NCBI RefSeq assembly: GCF_002741055.1
Contig: NZ_CP016809.1
Span: forward strand, 4,318,501-4,382,500
DNA length: 64,000 nt
Reading direction: 5' to 3'
Source of the DNA: Paenibacillus ihbetae
GTDB taxonomy: Bacteria; Bacillota; Bacilli; Paenibacillales; Paenibacillaceae
The notes beneath the pieces were generated by a model. It was not told where the DNA came from, did not search any database, and saw nothing but the letters and a program-made list of their open reading frames with translations. Position 1 is the stretch's first letter, and each line of letters begins with the position of its first letter. Shown in pieces: positions 57,530 through 64,000 of this stretch. A program made the position numbers and the translations under genes.

Positions 57530-58504
57530 TTACTGCACATAACGCATAGGATCAACGGTCTCATCGTTTTTGACAACCTGAAAGTGCAGGTGAGGCCCTG
57601 TGCTGCGCCCGGTAGATCCCAGCTGGCCGATGATCTCTCCCTGGGCAACCTGGTCTCCGACCGATACGCTCAGCTTGTTCAGGTGCATATACCAGGTCTC
57701 CAGGCCGTTAGGGTGCTTAATCACGATGTACAGCCCTCTTGCGCCGCTGCGCTCTGCCGCGGTAACCTTGCCGCTCCCCGCTGCATAGATCGGATCGCCG
57801 ACTTTGCCGGCAATATCGATTCCGGCATGATAGGCGGAGCGGCCGGTAAACGGATCGCTGCGATAGCCGAAGCTTGAGGTCAGCCGCCGCGATTCGGTCG
57901 GCCACAGCGAAGGAAGGCCTTCCCGCCGCTCCTGGGTCTCCTGGGCTTGGTCCAGCGTTCGCGGGATATGGCGCTCCAGCTGGGATAGCAGCTGCTGCAT
58001 TTCCTCAAAGTCATCCCGAATGTCGCTCGCCAAATTCAGCATTTCGTTCTCGTGCACGGCAATGAATTCTCCGCCGACATGCAGCTGCCCTTCATCGGAA
58101 GCCGAGGATGTCGGCGTGCTCGATAAAGACCCGTGCTTCTCAATAAATTGCTGGAGCTGCTGCTCCAGCTGCTGAACGCGCTCCATCTGCGCTTTCGTTT
58201 CTTCGGCCTCGCCCGACAGCTGGATGATGGCTTTGTTCAAGCGCTCGATGGCCTCATCTTTGTCGCTGACGGTCACTTCCATCTTCAAGGCCTCGAGGCT
58301 CTTGAGCGTCAGCTGCTGCTCCAGATTCGAAATGGTCTGGGCCGATTGAATCTGCAGCGACACGATCAGCCCGGCGATCGACAGTACCGCGGCCGCCGGC
58401 ACCGCGATCATCAGAGGCTTGGACAAATGAAACTGCTTGACGGAATGCTGGGCATCCCGGAGCACCAGCAGGGTTAAGCGTTGGTTACGGTGCGCGGTTT
58501 TCAT
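57530..58504 (-). CDS. M23-family peptidase with membrane anchor and coiled coil
   Basis: 324 residues. A membrane helix at about 31-50 (LMIAVPAAAVLSIAGLIVSL), a coiled coil at about 55-130 (EQQLTLKSLEALKMEVTVSD and following), and a C-terminal LytM/M23 domain: TSSFGYRSDPFTGRSAYHAG with the zinc His in YHAGIDIAG, and STGPHLHFQVV. It cuts peptidoglycan cross-links from outside the membrane. Its partner is probably the bactofilin, which would position it for cell-shape control. GGAGGGGAG precedes ATG. It is co-transcribed with bactofilin (39-base gap). Confidence 0.94.
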   Translation of the reverse strand: MKTAHRNQRLTLLVLRDAQHSVKQFHLSKPLMIAVPAAAVLSIAGLIVSLQIQSAQTISNLEQQLTLKSLEALKMEVTVSDKDEAIERLNKAIIQLSGEAEETKAQMERVQQLEQQLQQFIEKHGSLSSTPTSSASDEGQLHVGGEFIAVHENEMLNLASDIRDDFEEMQQLLSQLERHIPRTLDQAQETQERREGLPSLWPTESRRLTSSFGYRSDPFTGRSAYHAGIDIAGKVGDPIYAAGSGKVTAAERSGARGLYIVIKHPNGLETWYMHLNKLSVSVGDQVAQGEIIGQLGSTGRSTGPHLHFQVVKNDETVDPMRYVQ

Positions 58505-58794
58505 GGCATCTCCCCTCCATTCATGTTTAGTGGTTATAGCATCCTCCGCAAGACTTGGCCAGCTCCTTATCTTCTATGTATTCTACTCTTTCGAAAAACA
58601 TGTCAAAAATGAGATGGGAACCTATATTATTCAAACACGTCCGGCATTGGGTAATTGAATAAATACATTATTAATTGGTCAAAGCTGTAGTTATCTGTCT
58701 TTATTTACGCTACTTATCCAGATAGCTGCCTGACGCCAAGGATCAGCAATTTCCGTATAGAAGACCACTATTATTTTCGTTAGGAGGCTGCCGT

Positions 58795-60225
58795 ATGGTG
58801 TGGCTTCTGCTTGTTCTCATTGTGTTTATTTTGCAAATGGGTGCCGTGCTGCTGCTTGAATTCCGCAATCCTTCCAAGACGGTTGCCTGGATGTTTATTC
58901 TGTTCTGCCTTCCGCTGCTCGGGTTCGTGATCTATTTTTTCGTTGCACAGGATTATCAGAAGCGTCTCAAGATTCGCCAAAAAGGCACCAGGCTGTTTCG
59001 GGAGATGAAGGAGCATTTCTGGGAGCGGGCGGCCGTCGTCCTGCGTAAGGAGGATATGAACAATCCCGGCTTTCATTATCATGATCGACTGTTTAATCTG
59101 TTAAAGCATCTTTCCGAAAGTCCGATCACAGGGTGCAACCAGACCCGTGTCCTGACCGATGGCAAAGAGACCTATGATGCGATGCTGAAAGCGATGGAGA
59201 AGGCCAAGGATCATATCCATGTCGAGTTTTATATTTTTAGAAACGATCGGATCGGTACGAAATTTCAGGATGTGATGATCCGCAAGGCCAAGGAAGGGGT
59301 CAAGGTTCGTCTTGTATGCGACGGGCTGGGGAGCTATAAACTGAAGAAAGCGTTCATTCGGCGGTTTAAGGAATCCGGGGTGGAGTTCTATTTTTTCCTG
59401 CCTGCCATGGTATCCATGTTCAGCCGCAGAATCAATTACAGAAACCACCGGAAGATCGTCGTGGTGGATGGTACAGTCGGATTCCTCGGCGGCATCAACG
59501 TAGGGGATGATTATCTCGGGGAATATCCGGACATGGGCTACTGGCGGGATACCCATCTGCAGGTTGAGGGAGATGCGGTCTATTTTTTGCAGAGCGTATT
59601 CCTGCACGACTGGAAGCTGGCATCCGGCGAAGCGATCTCGAATCCGGGCTTGTATCCCGAGCATCACTGTACCGGGAAGGAGCAGGTGCAGATCTTGAGC
59701 AGCGGACCGGATACGAGCTGGAATGCCATTCATGAGATGTGCTTTGGGGCCATATCGGTTGCCAAGGAGCGCATCTGGATTACATCGCCGTACTTCATTC
59801 CGGATGAAGGGCTGTATGAAGCATTGAAAACGGCGGCGGTAAGCGGCGTTGATGTGCGGATTATTATCCCGGATCATGCGGATTCACGGCTCGTCAAGCT
59901 GGCGTCGCTGTCGTACGTGGAGGAGCTGCTGGCGGCCGGAGTGTCCTTTTACGAGTATGAAAAAGGATTTATCCATGCCAAGGTGCTGATCGTTGACGAG
60001 CTCCTTGCTTCCGTAGGCACGGCGAATATGGATATGCGGAGCTTCTTCTGCAACTTCGAGCTGACGGCCGTGATGTTCGACAAGCCGCCGATCCAGCGGC
60101 TGGTATCGGATTTCAAGGAGGACCTTAGCCACAGCAGATCCATCGATCTGGAAACGTTCCATGCGAGGGGGAGATGGCAAAAGGCGGCCGAAATACTGTG
60201 CCGGATGCTGTCCCCGTTGCTATAA
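58795..60225 (+). CDS. cls: Cardiolipin synthase (PLD family)
   Basis: 476 residues. Two N-terminal membrane helices (about 2-18 and 28-52) and two HKD motifs: YRNHRKIVVVDGTVGFLGGI and FIHAKVLIVDELLASVGTAN. It condenses two phosphatidylglycerols to cardiolipin and glycerol at the membrane. Length and layout are standard for Bacillota ClsA. GGAGG lies before the ATG. Confidence 0.96.
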   Translation: MVWLLLVLIVFILQMGAVLLLEFRNPSKTVAWMFILFCLPLLGFVIYFFVAQDYQKRLKIRQKGTRLFREMKEHFWERAAVVLRKEDMNNPGFHYHDRLFNLLKHLSESPITGCNQTRVLTDGKETYDAMLKAMEKAKDHIHVEFYIFRNDRIGTKFQDVMIRKAKEGVKVRLVCDGLGSYKLKKAFIRRFKESGVEFYFFLPAMVSMFSRRINYRNHRKIVVVDGTVGFLGGINVGDDYLGEYPDMGYWRDTHLQVEGDAVYFLQSVFLHDWKLASGEAISNPGLYPEHHCTGKEQVQILSSGPDTSWNAIHEMCFGAISVAKERIWITSPYFIPDEGLYEALKTAAVSGVDVRIIIPDHADSRLVKLASLSYVEELLAAGVSFYEYEKGFIHAKVLIVDELLASVGTANMDMRSFFCNFELTAVMFDKPPIQRLVSDFKEDLSHSRSIDLETFHARGRWQKAAEILCRMLSPLL

Positions 60226-60391
60226 CTCCATATCTCTTAGCGTTAAAGTCAGCTGGCGGAGGAATGACATGCATATAGAGGTTGATCTTTGAAAATGGTA
60301 GTAGCGGCTTTCATTAATATGATAGAATATTTATAGGAGTGCCGCTAATAAATATACAGTAGCCAAGGTTCATAATGAACGGGGGAGATTT

Positions 60392-61345
60392 ATGTCAAAT
60401 GATGTGAAGATTTCTGCACAGCCGCACACACAGCCGGAACCGCAGGCCGTGCCGCCGCTGAAAGCGGACCAGCAGAAGCCGGAGAATCCGAAGAGCGGAT
60501 CGATTGCTTTAAAGCTTCTCCGTCGTCTGGTGTTCTTAACTTTCGGTGCAATGCTGATGGCGGTGGGACTGGAAATTTTTCTGGTGCCGAACAAGATCAT
60601 TGACGGGGGAATTACCGGCATATCGATTATGGTGTCCCATATAACCGATGTCCCGCTCGGGATATTCCTGACTTTATTCAACCTTCCGTTTCTGTTTATG
60701 GGTTATAAACAGATCGGTAAAACCTTTGCTTTATCCACGTTGTACGCCGTACTGGTCATGTCGATCGGAACCTATTTTCTTCATCCTGTCGCTCCGATTA
60801 CGATCGATCCGCTGCTTGCTGCCGTCTTTGGCGGAGTACTCCTTGGCGTGGGCGTCGGTCTGGTCATTCGATCAGGAGGATCGATGGACGGTACGGAAAT
60901 TGTAGCGATCTTAATTACCAAGCGAACGCCGTTCTCGGTCGGGGAAATCGTGATGTTCATCAACGTATTCATTCTCGGCAGCGCGGGCTTTATCTTTGGC
61001 TGGGATCATGCCATGTACTCGTTGATTGCTTACTATCTGGCATTCAAGCTCATCGACATTACGATCGAGGGCATCGACCAGTCCAAATCGGTCTGGATTA
61101 TCAGCGATAAGCATAAAGAAATCGGCGACGCGCTGACCCAGCGGCTTGGACGCGGAGTCACTTATCTTGAGGGCGAGGGTGCCTATTCCGGCGACAGCAA
61201 GAAGGTGATTTTTGTGGTCATTACCCGGCTGGAGGAAGCGAAGCTCAAGTCGATCGTGGAAGATTGGGATTCGCAGGCCTTCGTGGCGGTCGGCAATATT
61301 CATGATGTCAAGGGCGGCCGGTTTAAGAAGAAGGCGATTCATTAA
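60392..61345 (+). CDS. YitT-family membrane protein (DUF161/DUF2179)
   Basis: 317 residues. A Pro/Gln-rich disordered N-terminus (about 1-40) leads into five membrane segments (about 48-240, for example LVFLTFGAMLMAVGLEIFLV, VFGGVLLGVGVGLVIRSGGS, IVMFINVFILGSAGFIFGWD). The C-terminal cytosolic DUF2179 domain is about 232-315 (GIDQSKSVWIISDKHKEIGD). The family is widespread in Bacillota and its function is unknown. The long N-terminal extension is unusual. GGGGGAG upstream. Confidence 0.93.
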   Translation: MSNDVKISAQPHTQPEPQAVPPLKADQQKPENPKSGSIALKLLRRLVFLTFGAMLMAVGLEIFLVPNKIIDGGITGISIMVSHITDVPLGIFLTLFNLPFLFMGYKQIGKTFALSTLYAVLVMSIGTYFLHPVAPITIDPLLAAVFGGVLLGVGVGLVIRSGGSMDGTEIVAILITKRTPFSVGEIVMFINVFILGSAGFIFGWDHAMYSLIAYYLAFKLIDITIEGIDQSKSVWIISDKHKEIGDALTQRLGRGVTYLEGEGAYSGDSKKVIFVVITRLEEAKLKSIVEDWDSQAFVAVGNIHDVKGGRFKKKAIH

Positions 61346-61367
61346 ACGTTATTGAACTTGAATACGT

Positions 61368-61419
61368 AAGGGTTCCACCTGCTCTGGTTTCTGCAAGAAG
61401 CGGGCGGAGCCCTTTTTTT
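61368..61419 (+). terminator. Terminator after the YitT gene
   Basis: AAGGGTTCC and GGAGCCCTT form an imperfect stem extended by CC.GCT/AGC.GG, followed by a T run. Confidence 0.85.
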
Positions 61420-61475
61420 GATGCCAAAAGCATACCTCTACAGGAGCACGATGAAGTTCCTGCTGCGCATTGCGG

Positions 61476-62537
61476 CTAAGCGGGGCTTCCCGTCTTCTTG
61501 TAGTGGCGTATGATGCGGGCGATTTTGTAGACGGCGGCCGACTGGCCGATGGCTTGGTTTACCGTTCCGGTGAAATATAGTCCCGTATCCGGGTGATGGA
61601 AGGCAAACGCGCCGGATTGGCCCCAATGGCCGATCAAGCCGTCTTTCATGTTAAGGAGGGACAACGGCTGCCGGACAATGCCTGAGCCGTAGAAGAAGGT
61701 GCCGGGTGTCCACAGGAACCTCCATTCCATGAGGTCCTTCAGATCGGTCTGCGGGAACAGATCGCCGTGGAAAAACGCGCGAAGAAAGGTCATGGTCTCA
61801 CGGGCCGTGGAAACGATGCCGCCTTCCGGTGCGATGGAGGACATGTACAAGGGAATATGAAGCCGGGTTTGCCGATAGTAAAAGGAAGCGGGTCTCCCAT
61901 CCAGCGGGTCCTTGTATACGTAGGTCTGGGTCAGGTTCAGCCTGTCGAAGATGTACTCCTTGAAAGCCGCCTCGATCGGCTGGCCGGTTATCGTTTCAAT
62001 CAGCTTCCCTAACAGCTGATAATTGGTGTCGGAGTATTGGGCTTTCATGCCCGGCGGGAATTTCGGACGAAGCTGCCTGACGGCTTCAAGCGTCTTCTCT
62101 AGCGGCCAGGACTGGTCCTTCCCGGCGATTAAGTCGGCGAAGACGCGTCCCGAGAAATAATCGGGAAGGCCCGAGGTGTTGGACATCAGCTGCTTGATCG
62201 TAATCTCCCGGGAATAGTCGATGCTGCGATAAACGTGAATGCCCTTGATCAGCTTTTCGGGTAAGTACTCGCCGATCCGGTCATCGAGCCGCAGCCGCTG
62301 CCGTGACCGCAGCTGCAGAAGAACGGCCGTGACGTACAATTTGGTTACGCTGGCGATAAAATAAGGGGTCTCCGGCTCCATTTCCCCGCCGCTGCTGATG
62401 ATCGACAGCGACCGGTCCTGATTCTCGGCGCATATGACGGCGCCGAATATGTTTCTTTTGCGCGCCATCGCCGCCATCCAGCGATCCATCAGCATTTGAT
62501 CCAGCGGCGATGGTCCTGCCTTATCCTTCATTTTCAT
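61476..62537 (-). CDS. Serine hydrolase (class C beta-lactamase fold)
   Basis: 353 residues, beta-lactamase family. SxxK is SVTK (63-66) in FIASVTKLYVTAVLL, the second motif is YSDTN in GMKAQYSDTNYQLLGKLIET, and the third is GHWG in DGLIGHWGQSGAFAFHHPDT. No signal peptide is seen, so it is probably cytosolic; a D-aminopeptidase or esterase role is more likely than penicillin resistance. It may be divergent from the YitT gene for convergent termination only. Confidence 0.92.
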   Translation of the reverse strand: MKMKDKAGPSPLDQMLMDRWMAAMARKRNIFGAVICAENQDRSLSIISSGGEMEPETPYFIASVTKLYVTAVLLQLRSRQRLRLDDRIGEYLPEKLIKGIHVYRSIDYSREITIKQLMSNTSGLPDYFSGRVFADLIAGKDQSWPLEKTLEAVRQLRPKFPPGMKAQYSDTNYQLLGKLIETITGQPIEAAFKEYIFDRLNLTQTYVYKDPLDGRPASFYYRQTRLHIPLYMSSIAPEGGIVSTARETMTFLRAFFHGDLFPQTDLKDLMEWRFLWTPGTFFYGSGIVRQPLSLLNMKDGLIGHWGQSGAFAFHHPDTGLYFTGTVNQAIGQSAAVYKIARIIRHYKKTGSPA

Positions 62538-62642
62538 GCCTCCCTAACCATAGATTGGAATCCTTCGCCATGCAGCTTCAAAGCCTTGCTGCTTGACAAT
62601 TTGGCAATCCTCAGAGTTTGCCCGAGAGAAGGGAGGGGCGGT

Positions 62643-63218
62643 TCAGGTTGCGTCCGATTGCCGCAAGCGTGCAGCCCGAATGAAATCCTCGGCCGCCTCA
62701 TCCATCATGGCCATTACCTGCTCCTCGTCGAGACTCGTTGTAAACAAATCGTTGGCGACCATGACGGACAGGCCGGTCTGGAACGTCTGCATTTTGATTA
62801 AAAGCGCCCGAAGCTCCTCGCCGGAAAATCCCGCTAGATCGGGATCCTTCTTCATCAGCCCGACCACCTCATTAAGCTGTTGCTCATCATGCTTCATATA
62901 CGGATTGTTCTTCATGATCAAATCCCGGTACAGCAGAGGGAATTCCCTGGCAAAGCGGAGGCTGGCCATTCCGATATCACGAAACGGCTGTCCGGTTCGC
63001 TGCTCGGCAATCATCTGCTTGGCTGTGTGAAGCGCGTGTTCCACCACTCGCTGCAGGAGCTCCTCGGCGTCGGCGAAATTGACGTAGATCGGGGCGATTG
63101 AGCATCCCAGGCGGTCGGCCACTTTCCGGATGGAGACGGAATCGAGCCCCTCCGCACAGGCAATGTCAAATGCGGCCAGAATGATGTCTTGCTTTGTGAA
63201 TTTAGGCTTTGGTGCCAT
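62643..63218 (-). CDS. TetR/AcrR-family regulator
   Basis: 191 residues. HTH: FTKQDIILAAFDIACAEGLD, then SIRKVADRLGCSIAPIYVNF with ADAEELLQRV. The C-terminal domain is helical (FRDIGMASLRFAREFPLLYR). AAGGAG precedes ATG 63218. It is 105 bases upstream of, and transcribed the same way as, the serine hydrolase gene, which it may regulate. A 14-bp perfect palindrome lies 39 bp before its start. Confidence 0.9.
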   Translation of the reverse strand: MAPKPKFTKQDIILAAFDIACAEGLDSVSIRKVADRLGCSIAPIYVNFADAEELLQRVVEHALHTAKQMIAEQRTGQPFRDIGMASLRFAREFPLLYRDLIMKNNPYMKHDEQQLNEVVGLMKKDPDLAGFSGEELRALLIKMQTFQTGLSVMVANDLFTTSLDEEQVMAMMDEAAEDFIRAARLRQSDAT

Positions 63219-63256
63219 ATGTATGCTCCTTGTTCAAGAATGATAACACCTGATAT

Positions 63257-63270
63257 ATAACATATGTTAT
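63257..63270. promoter_or_regulatory. 14-bp palindrome upstream of the TetR gene
   Basis: ATAACATATGTTAT is a perfect palindrome between the TetR gene (-) and the radical SAM gene (+). It is a candidate TetR operator that could control both. Confidence 0.6.
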
Positions 63271-63432
63271 TTATTGATTATAAGAGATTGTATTCCCAAT
63301 TACTAGCGGAATGTTTGACAAACTGATTTGTAAATCCAGTAAATTCCGATTATAATGGGAACATGTGTTTGTTATAATAAAATCATAACATTTTCGGAAT
63401 AGAACAGGTTGCGACAAGGAGGCGAAGGGGAT

Positions 63433-64000
63433 ATGGCACAAACGACTTACGAGAGCATTTCGACCAAGCAAACGCTCAACCGGGTCAAGGAAGAGCGGAT
63501 GCCGTTCGACTGGTCGATCAATCCGTACAGAGGATGCGGGCATGGCTGCAGCTTCTGCTATGCGCGCGCCTTCCAGTCCTTTATCGGGATGGGGGCGGAG
63601 GATGAATTCCAGCATCATATTTTCATGAAGACCAACGCGGCGGAGGCGCTGGCGAAGCAGCTGTCCGATGCAGCCGCCAAATTCGGCCATGACATCGAAG
63701 CGATGCGGAGGTCGATCGGACAGGTGACCATCGGGACGGCTACGGATCCGTACCAGCCGATCGAGGGGAAGGCGGAGATCACGAGGGAATGCCTCAAGCT
63801 GCTGGCGAAGTACCGGATCTCAACCAGCATAACCACCCGCTCGCCGCTCGTGCTGCGCGATATGGATATCCTGACCCGGATGGAGGACGTTTCGGTCAAT
63901 ATCAGCCTTAATACGCTGGACGCCGATCTGATCCGCAAGCTTGAGCCGGCTTCGCCGCATCCTGCGAGCAGGTTGGAAGCCGTGTGGAGGCTGTCTTCCG
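63433..64000 (+). CDS. SPL-family radical SAM protein, N-terminal part (3' end outside window)
   Basis: 189 residues visible, open to the window end. ATG 63433 has AAGGAGG (63416-63422) upstream. The radical SAM cluster motif is CX3CX2C with Cys35, 39 and 42 in NPYRGCGHGCSFCYARAFQS. Then VTIGTATDPYQPIEGKAEIT, RISTSITTRSPLVLRDMDIL and SVNISLNTLDADLIRKLEPA. This is the spore-photoproduct-lyase-like family (Rv2578c/SplB-like) of unknown substrate. Its C-terminal part is missing only because the window ends. Confidence 0.9.
   Translation, partial: MAQTTYESISTKQTLNRVKEERMPFDWSINPYRGCGHGCSFCYARAFQSFIGMGAEDEFQHHIFMKTNAAEALAKQLSDAAAKFGHDIEAMRRSIGQVTIGTATDPYQPIEGKAEITRECLKLLAKYRISTSITTRSPLVLRDMDILTRMEDVSVNISLNTLDADLIRKLEPASPHPASRLEAVWRLSS

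Overview
The window looks like chromosome of a spore-forming Gram-positive of the Paenibacillus type. GC content is moderately high, Shine-Dalgarno sites are strong (AGGAGG/GGAGG), TTG and GTG starts are frequent, and many proteins match Bacillus/Paenibacillus families (YvaD, YhgD/YhgE, UgtP-like glycosyltransferase, PBSX-type tail genes, bactofilin plus M23 peptidase, YitT). No rRNA, tRNA, CRISPR array or insertion sequence was recognised. All assignments are from reading the sequence; no database search was run.

Left flank (1-3.1 kb): the end of an AraC-type regulator, a methyltransferase closely resembling AviRa (the orthosomycin-resistance 23S rRNA methyltransferase), a tandem repeat with hairpins, and a yvaD-tetR pair behind a promoter overlapped by a palindrome.

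Main feature (3.2-33.2 kb): a phage-tail-like particle locus (R-type tailocin, PBSX-like) with no capsid, portal, terminase, integrase or replication gene. A control block (ImmA-type peptidase, XRE repressor, ArpU-type late regulator) at 3.2-4.9 kb has three TTGCC-N4-GGCAA palindromes in its divergent promoter region. A TetR regulator with two HTH domains and an alpha/beta hydrolase, sharing an 18-bp operator, lie between this block and the structural genes. The structural part is two complete contractile-tail modules in tandem and in the same order (7.6-19.3 kb and 19.5-31.7 kb): tail terminator, YqzN/YkzM, sheath, tube, assembly chaperone with a -1 frameshift signal, tape measure, LysM protein, hub, XkdR, XkdS, baseplate J, XkdU, fibre, fibre accessory, XkdX. 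Both chaperone genes end in the slippery heptamer A AAA AAC just before the stop, and both have an open -1 frame behind it. One holin-endolysin cassette (32.0-33.2 kb) serves both modules. The small genes after fibre 1 are broken, while their module 2 counterparts are intact.

Right flank (33.8-64 kb): housekeeping and envelope genes. These are a dNTPase, an LLM oxidoreductase with a low-complexity insertion, a Trm11-like methyltransferase, an alkyltransferase-like protein, a D-2-hydroxyacid dehydrogenase, ThpR, a SleB-like hydrolase, a UPF0173 hydrolase, a diglucosyl-diacylglycerol-synthase-like glycosyltransferase, yhgD-yhgE sharing a 23-bp operator, glutamate synthase large subunit, an LCP ligase, an ABC exporter, bactofilin/M23, cardiolipin synthase, YitT, a serine hydrolase, a TetR regulator and a truncated SPL-family radical SAM gene. 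Between 51.8 and 55 kb, two paralogous small XRE repressors and two small genes share six copies of a GATAC-N5-GTATC palindrome placed in or next to promoters, which suggests a compact two-repressor circuit.
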